From Sindora glabra (Eukaryota; Streptophyta; Magnoliopsida; Fabales; Fabaceae), in the NCBI GenBank assembly GCA_020226215.1, contig CM035236.1, forward strand, positions 57,411,057-57,475,056: 64,000 bases of DNA, written 5' to 3'. Position numbers and translations under genes: made by a program. A model generated the notes under the pieces. That model did no database searches. It had not been told where the DNA came from and saw nothing but the letters and a program-made list of their open reading frames with translations. Below are positions 22,818-35,404 of the stretch, piece by piece; the stretch's first letter is position 1, and every line of letters begins with the position of its first letter.

Positions 22818-23721
22818 GAGGGCATTTGGTTCTTGAAATATTTATTAGATTTCTAGGAATATTACATGGAATTGTTATATTCCTATGTTTGATTTAGAAT
22901 TTTTAAAAATTTTCCTAAGGATGTAACATTCCTAAGAATATTTTTATACCAATTTTGCCTCAAAATATCCCCCATGTAGAGAGGTGGATATATTAGATTC
23001 CCATATAACAGAAATATTAGTGCTGAAATAAAAGAATAAAACTACCCCTGATTTTCTCAATCCTAACTCATTTTATTTCAATTTTTATTATGTAACTATA
23101 GACATCATCATTCTTTACATCTTCTTCCTTCACCTCCGACTAGAGCAAAATTAAAATCATATAGTACTAAATACCTAAATGTATATAGCAACAAATTCAT
23201 TCCCTTATATATATAGATTTAAAAATTCAAAATAAAGCAAAGTTTGTTGAATTGATTATATATATGTTAAATGATGATGTCTACATTATATGTTTTTTTA
23301 ACTAATTTTTATAACAAAATAAAAAATAATGAAAAAGTATTTATAATTAATTTTTATAATTTTTAATGATTTAAAAATTAAAAATTAAATTTTAAATGTG
23401 TAATCCATGCAATTATAAATTTTATATTAGGTCTTAAAAAGCATTTATATATTTTTAATCAAAATTATGATTTATTATAATTTATAATAAAAAAATTGAT
23501 AAGGATGTTTTTGAAAAATTAATAAGATTTCAAAAAGTATAAAATGTGGACCAAATCTAGGAATATAAACCATTTAAGAATTTGAGAATCTATTTCTAGA
23601 AATATTTACATTAAACCAAACATAAGAATTTTACATTCCAATGAATTAAATTCCTAAAAATCACATTTCTGAGAAAGTCTACATTTTTTAGAATGTAAGA
23701 TTTCGTGAATCAAATGCTACC
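22818..23721. mobile_element. Non-autonomous PIF/Harbinger element (Tourist-type MITE), TSD TTA
   Basis: The left terminus GAGGGCATTTGGTTCTTGAAAT and the reverse complement of the right, GGTAGCATTTGATTCACGAAATC, are imperfect inverted repeats of the same type as the full Harbinger element at 37053. Both flanks are TTA (22815-22817 and 23722-23724), matching the TWA target preference of this superfamily. The 904-bp interior has repeated 'ttccta(g)gaatat' segments near both ends and no transposase frame. It could have been mobilised by an element like the one at 37053; that is inference from the termini. Confidence 0.85.
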
Positions 23722-23875
23722 TTAGAGTCATTGAGCACTTAGTTCATATGGCATTTTACTTTTTGATTTTAGTTTATATTAACTTTTTTATTTTAGGTAC
23801 TACTATCTCTAAATTTGTGTTATGCTTTTTGTAGGTTCTTTATGTTAGTGAAGACTTCTATTATGTTCTTATTTG

Positions 23876-24330
23876 TTCTATATATAATTTTTAAGATCGG
23901 ATCGATTAGTGAATCAAATAGAGGATTGGTTCATTGGCTAATTGGTTCAACCATCAATTCATTCATTAAATCAATTTTAACTTTAAAAATTATATATATG
24001 CACACACACTAGTAATGTATATTTAAAGAATAAAATAGAAGTGGCTTAATAATAATTTATGTTAGAAATAATTCAAAAAATACAAATTTAATTGATGTGA
24101 AATTGTAAATGTGTTACACTTCAATTATTAAGCAATTATAATTTTCTAAAAAGATTGAGAAAATTAGTCCAATCCACTGATTTTAACAAGTTTAGGTTGA
24201 TTTTAACTGGCTCCCCCTAACTCCCATGAGTTCACTTACATTTTCTATCCAAAAACCTTAATTAGATCGGCTTGCTAATTAATTCACCAATTTGACTAGC
24301 TAGTTAGGTTTGGTTTTGCAAATCATGGTT
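23876..24330. mobile_element. Possible hAT-like MITE
   Basis: The left part reads AAGATCGGATCGATTAG followed by 'ggttcattggctaattggttc'. The right part has 'gaccaatttgactagctagtt' style segments ending GGTTTGGTTTTGC. The mix of GATCGG-, GGTTCAAC- and TTTTGCAAA-like segments resembles a widespread plant MITE family that begins with TTTTCAAAC. Compare the element at 48413. Inverted repeats are weak and no duplication was identified. Confidence 0.35.
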
Positions 24331-25749
24331 TATTTTGTTATTGATGAGTTGCTTTTGGTTTTGTTATAGTAAAACCATATAATATATTGCTCTTAAACAT
24401 CTTTCTTCTTTCTTTAATAACAAACTTGTTATGTATTAATTTTCACTTTGTTTTGAGATGATAGTGTTTTAATATGTTTATAGAGTTATTAATGTGCTTA
24501 TGATTGTACATTATAATTGGAAATTTAGGTTATATGAATGTACTCTTTGTAAATGGAAATGAGTTAATTGTTATGGACTCGAAATGGAAGTTCATAATAA
24601 CATTTAAATGTAATTTCTATGTAATTGAAAATGACTCAATAGTTATAAACTTCAAATAAAGCTTTGAGTTTTTTATGAATTTGCTCTTTACATATGTCGA
24701 AAGAAGGTAGTGGTTATGGAAAGTGTTAGTGAGATGTTTTACTCTATATATTTTGTACATCACTAGTATATTACTAATATAAAAATAAAGACAAAAGATT
24801 TTTGTATTAATTAAATATAATATGTTTAAGTATACCAAAAACAAATGTTATTTTTAGCTTTCTAGATTGGATTTTAGTGCTATTTTAATCATAGCTAAAA
24901 GACATGAAAATGCTTATCATTTAGTTCTTCAAGTCATATCAATTGGATTATCTTTTTGCTTTTTTTTTTGGTTATGTTGCTTGAATTGATCTTTTTGGTG
25001 TTGTCTAAATGACTTGATAATATTTACAAATGTTTATGATATAGGTTATTTTATTTCAACTGCTTCCAATCACTTAACTAATTTTCTTTGTAAATTGATT
25101 AAAATTAACAATTATAGCAAAATGTGTTAATTGGATCTTAATGGTGATTATATTTTTATTTTTGTTACTAATTACATATTATTATCACTATTCATTTAAT
25201 AATTGGTTCATGAAGTTAGTAACAATATAGCCATTTTCTATCTTCAAATGAAAATAAGTGTTCTACTCAAGCAAGTATTAATGAAAATAATAAAAAGTTT
25301 GTGTATTATGATTCATAATTTCTAGAATTCTGAACTCTATCAAAGGATCATAAAAGTCAAAGTAAATATAAATCAAATTAAATCACCATTACACCTTTAA
25401 GAATTTGAAATTTATTTATTCAAATATTTGGCTACTTATTAAAATAATTAATTATTTTGTTTGAATAATATACCTTAAATCTTAAGAATTTATAATGAGA
25501 AGAATAGTATACCATTAGAAAGATTAATATGAGGATCAATTTAAATTAATAAGTATGGTGGAAGAATTTTGATAATAGAAAAACTAAATGAAATATTAAA
25601 ACTTAATGATGGTTTAAAGTAGGAAGGATTTATAAGGTGTTTATTGTAATGTGAATGAGGTAAATAAGAAAGAACAATTGATGAAGAGAAATTACAAATT
25701 TTCCATTTTTCCAAAATATCTTTCAACCATTTACCTCTAATTTCCCTTA
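24331..25749. other. No recognisable feature
   Basis: AT-rich sequence without supported frames or repeats. The 74-75-codon minus frames here (24617-24844, 25541-25765) are AT-driven and match nothing I recognise. Confidence 0.4.
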
Positions 25750-26304
25750 AAATACCTACATTCACTTCATTCTGTCATTTCAACTCATTATTTTCAACTT
25801 ATTCAAGCAAAAACTCTAAAGCTCACAATAAGAAATCTTGTAAGGTAAACAACCCTTTAAGCAATAATCCTTTCTAAACTAACTTATCTCATTTCATTTA
25901 TTCTCTTCTTTACACTCAAACTATTAAGTTAGTTTTTTTCATAAAAAGTTAAGAAATAAATCATAACCCATAAATCTTCATTTGATTAGTGTATAAAGAT
26001 TTCATTTATCTTATTCCACACTCCGAGCCTTTTACCTAAGCCTTGTGAGGAGTATTCTACCTAAATTTTTACTCAAACTCATTATATTGTTTATAATTTT
26101 TTATTTATGGTTTGCTTGATGACTTTGTAAAAAAAATGTTTTCATGCCTCAAAGCTAATGATAAATTGATGGATTTTATTGTTTAAAAGTGATATTTAGG
26201 GTTTTGGAAGTTTAAGTTATGGTTTGGTGTAATTTAAATGTAATTAGATGGTTATTAATGATGAATAAATAGTATTTTTATAGAAAAATCTATAAATCAT
26301 TAGG

Positions 26305-26560
26305 TGATAATTGACTATATGCATTTGAGTTGTTCTTTGGACTAGTATAGTTAACCATATAAACCTAGATTTCCTTTTTGGACAATGATAACTGATTACA
26401 TAGTTGATGGCAATTGTCTAGAGTTATCCTTTGAACAGTGATAGTTAACTACATAGTTAAATATAATTGTCTAAACTTACTCTAAAACCTTCACAATCAA
26501 CTATAGGTGTCAAGATTTATCTTTAAACACCTATAGTTGAGTATATAGTTGACTACTACA
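26305..26560. repeat. Degenerate repeats of a GTTGACTA motif
   Basis: Variants of 'agttgactaca/gttaactacatagtt' recur at least six times at irregular spacing, including 'gataattgactatatg', 'gataactgattacatagttg', 'gatagttaactacatagtt' and 'agttgagtatatagttgac'. The two central copies are about 60-65 bp apart and share the trailing 'aattgtcta'. It is probably an old tandem array. Confidence 0.5.
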
Positions 26561-26990
26561 TTATTGCATTATAGTATCATATATTTTACAATAATATAAG
26601 GTGTTGGACCTTCATAAAAATGTAGGATAAGAATAAATCATCTTAAATACAAATAATGAAAGGTAATATGAGTAAGAAGGCTAGTAATGCTCTTCTAAAA
26701 GAAAGAAACCTTGTAAATTTTAATACTATGATCCTATATGACTTAAAAGGGTTTGTTTCCTTAATTTTATTTAAAAAGCCTAAGCTATATAAGGTCTTGC
26801 TTATTATATATGTATGGAAACATGATTTTATAGTGATTACGATGTCATGAGCATGGATTTGATTCAATTGTTGAATTAGCTAATTGTGTGTTGAATTGTG
26901 GCATGGAAGAGAATGATAAGTTAGGGATAATTAATGCTATTATGTGATATTATGCATTGGATCCTTGTACCTATTTGTAATAGGATAATG

Positions 26991-27020
26991 ATGACCCCAA
27001 AGGAACAAGGTTGGGGTCAT
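26991..27020. other. Perfect 10-bp inverted repeat (hairpin)
   Basis: ATGACCCCAA and TTGGGGTCAT are exact reverse complements separated by the 10-base loop AGGAACAAGG. The stem is GC-rich for this region. No T-tract follows, so terminator function is not suggested. It may be a conserved structure within the possible LTR around it. Confidence 0.9.
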
Positions 27021-28000
27021 AGGGAATAAGGATTATAGAAATAACAAGGAGGATGCTTGTTTGAAATTTATGTTTTATTTACAATTCCTACCTTATTTCT
27101 TTAAGTTTTTCCTTTTGTTCTAACTTAACAAGTGATACCCTTATGGGTGGTTAGTTACATGAATGATTGAATAAAGGTTATAGTAATAGTAAAGTTTTAC
27201 ATCTAATGACCTTTTCTTATGGAGATTTGGATGGAATCTTAAATGTTCCCTTATATGCATACTTATTTATACCTTTTCCTTAAGTTATTTGTTTAGATAG
27301 AATATTTTTTCACTAAGTCTCATACTGTCTCATAGTTTAATTTTTCAACTACTTAGTAGGATTAACCACCACCTTCACCATAATAAGTAGGGCACCTTCC
27401 TTTAAAGGTTAGTTATCCATCTTTTGGTGAATTTGATAACAAATATGATGGTACTTCTACAAATTTAAGCACTTGAGATTAAGTAAAATTAATAGGTTAA
27501 TTCTTTTTTATTTAGGATAGAGGTTCAGCACTAGAATGTGCATTATGTAGTTAAGATAACTTATGCCTATATGTCATGAGGCTTATAAGTTAGTTGAACT
27601 ATTCTTTTAATATATAATTTAAATTGAAATAAATATTTTCATAAAGTAATATACGTTGAGTTTCCTTCATGACTGAGTATATGTTATGGACACTTGCTTA
27701 TTATGATAACTAATTAATTTGGGTAAGTATGGTAGGATTATTTGAGAATAATCATATGCCAATCATGACTGAAATGGATCATGACAATCATGAATTATTT
27801 TTTAGTGAATAGATTTCTGTTTATTGTTTCTAATGTTTATTATTTACTTGATGGTTGCTCTCTCTAAGTTCTTATTATTCATTTCTAACTTTTATTAGTT
27901 TATCAACTAACAATTTTAGCTTGACTAAATTGACAACATCACAATGATTAAGCTAGGTTCCCATGCAAACTATGAGCTTAACTAAATCACAAAGCATTTT

Positions 28001-30088
28001 CTTTGGCATAAGAAAAGCTTGAATGAAATCTAAAATTTTAAAGAGATTACAATTTCAATATCTGATTTTTTTTCTAGATTCTATAATTTAAGTTTAATTT
28101 AAAAATTATTACCATCATATATAAAAACATTAATATTATAGTTTCAATTTCAAGTACTAAAATTCTCCACTGTAGCTAATGTCTTTAGGAATGAAAGGAA
28201 CTATAATTGGTATTATGAATCAACTCATACAAGAAAAGTGCCAATAAGGGATGATGGTGTTACAATTATAGCATGTTTCCACATTTTAGTACTGTAAGGT
28301 TAAAAAAATACCATTAAACCTTGATAGATCTATTTATAAAATATTAGATCAAATCTTACCTTTATATATTTACATATGATAAGTATTATTGTTATCTTTT
28401 AGCCTATCATAATAGGTGTAAAAGTTCATCTTATTATAATGGATCATAGTGGGCCTACATCACTTGTACAATATGATATGGAAGTTATGCAATTCATAGA
28501 GGGAACTAAAACTCAATTTAGAGAGACATTAATTAGAGTAAGCATATTAACCTTTTGCAATATCAATTTATTCTTTAGTAATTGTATATTTATTTAATTA
28601 GCAACTATAAATTGATAATACATTATTTCCATTCATATTCATTTTAAATAACTTGCGCATGATTGTAAACCTTGTTGGTTAAGTCTAACTTGCATGATAA
28701 TGACTTTATATCCAAAAAGCTAACAAATAAAGTAATAGTAATGATATTTTTGGTATATAAAAGATAACCCTTAGGAGGTAGCTCCTCACATCTTTCTTTA
28801 GGACTTGAAGTTCGTATTAAAGTTATTTTAGCCAAAAAAATTCATACTTTAATAAGTACAAACTATTAAAAAAAAACTTAATTAAGCATTGGAAAGCTAT
28901 TACTATGAAGTATAAAGTGATGATCAATCCAAAGAAATCCACATTACATCTTAAGAATGTTTTAATTTGTTCAAGAAGCCTCAATAATGATTGTTATGAT
29001 AATAAAACTAAATGTAGTCATGTAACTTTCTAATCTTTAGTTTTCAAGATTATAATAACAACTATAGACTTAGTTAAAGCAATAAGAACTATAGAGTGCC
29101 TTATATAAGTAATTCCAATATTGTCTTACTTTAATACACCTTGTAGTGGTTATATACTATTGAATTCTATATGAAATTCATCATAAAAAATATGTCGTGA
29201 AAAATATATTAAGTACGAAACATATACAAATTAATTTACTAAAAATATTAGAATTGCAATTAGATAACTCATAATTTACCTTAAAAGAATTTGTGACAAT
29301 TATATACAACAATTTAATTTTATTTTGAATAGCAACAACACTTCCAAGGCCATGAATGAACTAATATTATAACATAGAACCAAGCAATACGATAAAGTAC
29401 TTGAATCAATTTATTTTATTTTTAACTTTTTTCTCTTTTTACCTTTTGAAGTATTAAAAGCATTTAAAAATGAACTCAATTAATAATTATTAAGTAAAAT
29501 ATTTGCAATATTATATCTTATTGTGCTTATAACTTTAATATAAGGTGATTTAAGCACATTGAATGGGGGGTTTTGTAACTTTTTTTTTTTAGGTTTTGCA
29601 TTATCAAAAATGGAACATAATAGAGGTTACAATAGGATATATAAATACAAGGTGAAACTTGAAATGTGCAAACAACACCAACAATCATATAGAGGATGTA
29701 TCATATAAAAGTACAATAAAGGTCAAACATCTAACCTGAAAGCACATGCATCTACTAAAAGAGCTTAAACCAATTTGTAATATTAGATTTGCATAGTAAC
29801 ATCTATAAAGTACACTTTTTTATATGAATTTAGCATTTCAATTAAGTTTTGAATGAATTCTAAAATATCATACTAGCTTTTATTGTAATTCAAAAGGAAT
29901 GAAAGCTAAAATGATAGTGACTGTGTAGTTTTAATAAGATTTAAAAGTATCATTGAAGGTATTCAATGTAGCTTGTAAGCATGTTAAGGCAATTGAGTTT
30001 TTAATATCTAAGACCATTAACATTTGAATTTTATTAGAGAAAACTCAAACATAAATTGTAAGCTTATTGTAAAAAAATGTAAAAGCAC
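28001..30088. other. No recognisable feature
   Basis: AT-rich sequence. I tested it by eye for copia and gypsy motifs, TIRs and duplications on both strands without success. The short frame at 28644-28835 has no support. Confidence 0.4.
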
Positions 30089-30432
30089 TTTTAACCTTGA
30101 AGTGTTAGATTTTACTCCTTCCAATTTTAAGAACTTAAAAGAAAGCCTTAAACCAAATTAAACTAAACAAAACCTTAGAATTAACACACATTATCCATTT
30201 TTGCATTCTCTTTTATTAAGTAATATAATTTTTTCATGACTATTTTATGTAAGAATTAACATTTTATTGTATTGTAGTTTACCATGTCATTTTTCCTACA
30301 CAAATTTGATCTCATTTTAATGTATTCAATTATAATTTTATATAGTTAATTTATTTTTTATTAATTATATAATATAAAAATTATGTGCTAAAAAATGAAC
30401 TAATATGGCAACATGTAATAATAATGTAATTT
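30089..30432 (+). repeat. Duplicated block B, copy 1
   Basis: About 345 bp align with 34692-35037 in the same orientation, 4.6 kb away. Shared segments include 'aaagccttaaac', 'cttagaattaa.gc.cattatc', 'tattaagtaa.ata', 'attaacattttattg', 'taccatgt.atttt' and 'aattatataatataaaaatt'. Flanks are not alike on either side. The ends are not LTR-like and no inverted termini were found, so it may be an unclassified short repeat or a local duplication. Confidence 0.7.
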
Positions 30433-32296
30433 AACTTAAAAGTATATAAAAACAACAAATAGAACTTTTCTAAAATGCCACATAAATTAGATAAAAAGGC
30501 AGGTGGAACACACTTTCTCTATTAATGCATCTTGACATTAGTTAGTTATGCACTCCTTTAAAATTAAGTGACTCAATTACTTTATTGTAAGGATGAAGTT
30601 TCTAGGAAATGCCATTTTACTCTTAATCTTCCACCTCCTAACCATTTAAATTAATATATATTTTAATTTCAAAGAGTGAAAAGAAAATTGCAAGTTTGAA
30701 ATTGTAAATGGGATTTCATTTGATATTTCTATAACTCCTTCCTATTTTTGCAAACCTATTAATAATGACAAGATCATAATTATATTTTTTCCTCTATACA
30801 GGCACTACCACCATCATCTTCAACAATTATTGGCATTGTATCTTGGTAATGTTATCATCTAACAACCATGAATACAAAGCCATCCTTATTATTTGTCTCC
30901 TTTTCAATTTTTTATTTCAAATTTCAGTGACGCAAAAGAAACACAAGTTTATACATTGTTGTAAGCAAGATACACATGTATTTTCTTTTAGATTTTTTTT
31001 ATTTCAATTCTCATGTTTCTTTGCCATTATGTGTTCTTATTTGTTCATGATTTTTTTCAATATACTTTCAATATAACTGAACCCAAACGCAAGTGTTAGC
31101 CATTAAACTAAAATCATTTTGAAAAAAGTATTATGCATAGATAATATATCTAGTTATAATTTCTTTGCTTGCATAATTTGCATTTGACGTAATGCATCAA
31201 TGGATCTAACAGTGTATATAGTGATTGTTTTGAATGCCTTTAGACATTTTGATATTGTATTAATGCAAATTTTGTTGTCATTTTAATAGGATAGTCTTGA
31301 AAGAATAGAATAGGGGACACTAACTTTCTAATAAAAATTCATTTGTTTTATTTTCTTTGTAGCCTTTTGCACTATAAATAGATTACATAAAGTTAAGTGA
31401 ATCTATTTTTAACATAAGTGTATTTTCACTTTGTCATAAAGAATACTAGAATTTTAGGCTTGATGCACATATTTTACACAAGTGAATCTATTTCTAAGGC
31501 AAGTGTTCATATATTGGATGAATTAAATTTAACTATAAGTTCGGTGATAGTGAAGGCATTCTAATTGTTAAGCTGCTTAGCATTCATTTTTTTAGTGAAA
31601 GTATGAAATACAATGTTTAAACTTTTTATTATCTATTTATAAACATTCATATTCTCTTTCTAGGTTGTTGGGCATTATGTTAGAGTTACAAAACACTACT
31701 TTCATTTCTAACTGCCAAGATTAGCTTGCTAATGGCTAAACACAAATTTATTTAAATTTCAATCTATTGGTTACTTTGATATATCATTCTTTCAGAATAT
31801 TCATTTTTCATAATTTTCTTAACATTCATTTTTTTTATCTTTTTTGTTTCCTTCTATTGTTGTCTTAGCAAATTGCTCATTGATAGAAGATTAAGTTTAC
31901 CTTCAATTAATGAGTCATTCTCTATTTTATTTGATGCAATCTATCTTTTCTTTTCTTCTTGTTATGACCCATTAAAATAGAAGTGGATCTTTATTTTGAT
32001 TTTCTCTTTTGTTTCTCTCTTCATTTTTTTTTTGCTCTTTTCTTATAACTAAAAGATATTTGAATTCTTAATTTGTTTGAAATTTTTTAGGGGAAGAGTG
32101 TAAAGAATGGGTTACTAACATAATATACATCGAATAATTTTAAAATGGAAACATGATTAGTTATGGTATTTGGAGATTTTGGCTTATAGCTTTTTTGGAA
32201 AAATTTTGCACTTTAACACAATACTTAATTAATTTATTATGCTCTGTAATTTTGCAAATGGAAATATGGAAGAAAGCAAGCTTTTTTGTGCATATT

Positions 32297-32360
32297 GGTG
32301 AAGCTTTGACAAGGTCATAATATTCTAAGGGTGAAGCTTTGACAAGGTTGTAATATTTTA
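32297..32360. repeat. 32-bp tandem duplication
   Basis: Two adjacent units begin GGTGAAGCTTTGACAAGGT and continue with '(c/t)(a/g)taatatt(c/t)ta', differing at only a few positions. The high identity in decayed surroundings suggests a relatively recent slippage event. Confidence 0.9.
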
Positions 32361-32583
32361 GTATTTTTATGATTAATTTTCTAAGATTATGATCTCTAAA
32401 GATCTTTTGAACGTTTTGTGTGTTTGTTAAGCATGGTCGAGATCTTCATTTTTAACTATTTTTGTGCATTTGTATTTATTGATTGGAGAAAAAAATCATC
32501 AATATCACTTAACATCTAATATCAATTAAGAAAGCTAAGTCATGATTATGATAAATACATTTTTATTAGTGGTGAATTCAAAA

Positions 32584-32641
32584 CCATCACTGTCAATTAT
32601 GTAATCTATGGTCCATCACTATCAGTTATGTAATCTATGGT
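32584..32641. repeat. 29-bp tandem duplication
   Basis: CCATCACTGTCAATTATG and CCATCACTATCAGTTATG, each followed by TAATCTATGGT, form two adjacent 29-bp units with two differences. It lies only 220 bp from the 32-bp duplication. Confidence 0.9.
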
Positions 32642-33252
32642 ATATTTTGTAGATATTCTTAATTTTGTGATTTTGCCTAATTTGTTAATTTTTTGTGTTT
32701 TTAAGGAATTAACTTTTTCAGCTTTTATGCAAAATTCCTCACTTTTTCTTTGTCCATTAACTTAATGGCATGCAACCAAAGTATTACATTGTAAAAATGA
32801 TGAGATATTTTCTTCAATATAAAGTGAATTATCAAGAAAAGTGAAGTAAAGTTATAGTAAATGGCCCATACGAAGCTTGGATTGAAATATGAAACATTAT
32901 GCTACAAATGGTAGACTTGGTGAGTATTTCTTTTAAGATTAACTAGTGATTTCATCTAATAAGTCATGGTATTTATTGAAAATTCATCTTCTAATTCACA
33001 AACTTTGATCATTTAAGATTTTAATATTTTTGTATTGAATTAGAGTTAGTCGTATTATGGTAATGATAGAGTTTTCAATTTGGTTAGCAAAGTCCTCTAC
33101 ATCATTTTTGCTCATTAGTTCTTTTGCATCATAAAGGATGTAATATAATTTTATTTCAATCTCAATAAAGTGGAAACTAGAATATATATAAATATATATA
33201 TGTATATTATAATAATGCTACCCTATTACCACCTGTAACAAAATATAAGAAA

Positions 33253-33662
33253 GAGTTTAAATTTGATTCATTATTAGTGTAAAATGTTTTATACTATTAA
33301 TGAATAAGAAAAAGATATATCATTAAAAAAGTAATTATTAACTTTAAATTATAGTAAAAGGAGTTTTAACAATCTTTTATTGCCATGATAACATATACGT
33401 AGGTGATAGTATAAAGTTAATTTATATTGATAATGGATTAAATTTAAATATTATAAAAAAGAATTTAAATTTAATCCATTATTAGTGTAAAATATTTTAT
33501 ATTATCAGTGAATGATAAGAAGATGCATTATTAAAAAAGTAATAGTAATTAAGAACTTTTAATCATAGTAAAAGAATTTTAATAATTTTTTATTAACATA
33601 GCAATACATGGATGAGTAATAATATAAAACTAATTTATATTAATAGTGGATTAAATTGAAAA
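33253..33662. mobile_element. Head-to-tail dimer of a ~205-bp MITE
   Basis: Two units, 33253-33460 and 33461-33662, share sequence throughout with a period of 208 bp. Each unit opens with 'ttaaattt.atccattattagtgtaaaat' and closes with 'aatttatatt.ataatggattaaattt', which are inverted complements of about 40 bp, so each is a MITE-like unit with TIRs. Where the two meet, the inner TIRs abut. The 'tagtgtaaaat-gttttatacta' core forms a second small palindrome. Similar 'CAGTGTAAAAT...ATTTTACACTG' MITEs are common in dicots (recall, not a search). No transposase is encoded. Confidence 0.8.
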
Positions 33663-34691
33663 TACCAAGTTGGATGTTAACAACTATGGCATTAAGTCGG
33701 AGTGATGGACAACACAAGTAAATTTTTTCTCATGCTACCATAACTACAAAGTATAGGCTTTTCTATTACTAAAATTATGTAGACTATATCATGATTTATA
33801 TAATGATTAACCATGTTTCTATAATATAGTTACCATAACTAAACTTGAGATTTTTTTATATTGTGTTATTATTGATAATGTTATATTTTTTTTCCATTTT
33901 TGTTTCTTTCCTTTTGTGATCATTGTTCCCTATTTCTCTTTTTTTCTTAAGGTTCATTTTAAATTTTAAATTTATTCTTATTCTTCCTTTCTTGATTTGG
34001 ATAATTTTTTAAAGTATATTATCTAATTTCTCTAAAAAAATTTTGTCCAAAATCTATTTTCATTATCTCCTAATCTTTTTCACTTTGATTTCAAAATAAC
34101 AATTTTTACTTTGTAGAATGATTTCATCGTGACTGCATAGTCAAAGCTTAGTTAACTATCATTGATCAACCAATATCTAGTAGACTAAAACTTGACATCC
34201 AACAGCTAATATACTTTTAGAAATGCTAATGAGTATTAAGTTATTACTAGTGATGAAGAGATTCATTATCCATTTGAAAAATATTTAATAGGGCATTTGC
34301 ATCAAGATTGAGAGAAAGAGTAGTGTTGGAAGTGAAATTAATGGATCATTTGATGTAATGACTCCTATTCACTTATCATATAAATATTTAAAAAAATTGT
34401 TAACTCAACGTTACTATTAATTGTTGGTGCTTCAAATAATTCATTCCTTTAAAGATTCAAATGGTTGTCACATACTAATGCAATGATTAACATAACAAGT
34501 TTTTTCATGGTAGGAGTCCCCAAATGAGATAGGTGCTAATACTATTTTCAATTGAAATCTTTTAATGGAAGGATGGCACATGTCTTTGACACATTTTTCT
34601 TTTCAGGGCTAGTAATAGATTATGGACGTTGTATGATATTAAGGTGACTATAGTAACTCTTGATTTTGTTATTGGAAAAAAATATGGAAAC
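33663..34691. other. No recognisable feature
   Basis: AT-rich sequence without supported genes or repeat termini. Confidence 0.4.
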
Positions 34692-35037
34692 CTTTTTCAA
34701 CTTTGAAGTAATTAAATTTTACCCTCTTCAATTTTAAAAACAAGAAAATTTGAAGGAAAGCCTTAAACTATACAAAAACTTAGAATTAATGCCCATTATC
34801 TATTCAATCTTCCCTATTATTAAGTAACATATTTTTTTTTCATAAGCATTTTAAGAAAAAATTAACATTTTATTGCATTTTAACTTACCATGTTATTTTT
34901 TTCACATATAATTTTGAACACATTTTAAAGTATTGGATTAAAATTTTATATAGTTAATTTAATTTTATTAATTATATAATATAAAAATTATGTGCAAAAA
35001 ATAACTTAATATCAACAAGCAATAAATAATGTGATTT
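34692..35037 (+). repeat. Duplicated block B, copy 2
   Basis: Partner of the block at 30089-30432, in the same orientation, with substitutions and small indels. Homology begins at 'caactttgaagtaatta' and ends near 'aataatgtgattt'. Confidence 0.7.
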
Positions 35038-35404
35038 GTGATTAAAAAGTTCATTTAAAATCATATAAATTGATAAAAGTACTAATTTAATATATTGTTT
35101 ATGTTAATGCCAAAATTGTATATAATTTAAGATTTTTATTCCAAATTCTCAAAGTTTAAGAAAGTCAAATGCAACCATTTTAAAGTTGAAGATTTTTCTT
35201 TTTCTTGCAAATTTTCCCTTTATTTTTTTTATCCTAATCATTGGACCTTCATTGTCTAAAAGGTCATAGGTTGTTCAATTCTAAGCTGCTTCCTTGCCTT
35301 TTTTGTAGTGCTATTAGTGCGCACTTTTTTTTTTTATTCTTCAACAAAGTTAGGGCACTTGATGAAGGTAGGATGCAACCCACAATACCATTACTAGATT
35401 AAAA

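Larger units (their letters stand above)
25750..28000 (+). mobile_element. Possible long gypsy-type LTR relic
   Basis: The text has the flavour of a long plant chromovirus LTR: reiterated 'gttgactata/gttaactacatag' segments at 26305-26560, a segment with a 10-bp perfect hairpin of GACCCCAA type at 26991-27020, and a later 'cactaagtctcatactgtctcatag' stretch near 27315. I found neither defined termini nor a target duplication, so both the call and the limits are weak. Overlapping short frames at 26643-26867 are not supported. Confidence 0.3.
30433..33252. other. Unassigned sequence with two short tandem duplications
   Basis: Apart from the duplications at 32297-32360 and 32584-32641, I see nothing supportable. 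The 77-codon frame at 30843-31076 is hydrophobic, lacks family features and sits in DNA without other coding signals. Confidence 0.45.

Noticed and set aside
30843..31076. 77-codon hydrophobic frame that might encode a small secreted or membrane peptide
   Set aside because: AT-rich codons, no conserved motif, no neighbouring gene signals, and similar frames arise by chance throughout this DNA.
30089..35037. The two 345-bp blocks as LTRs of a 4.9-kb element
   Set aside because: No TG...CA ends, primer site, polypurine tract or target duplication, and no coding sequence between them.
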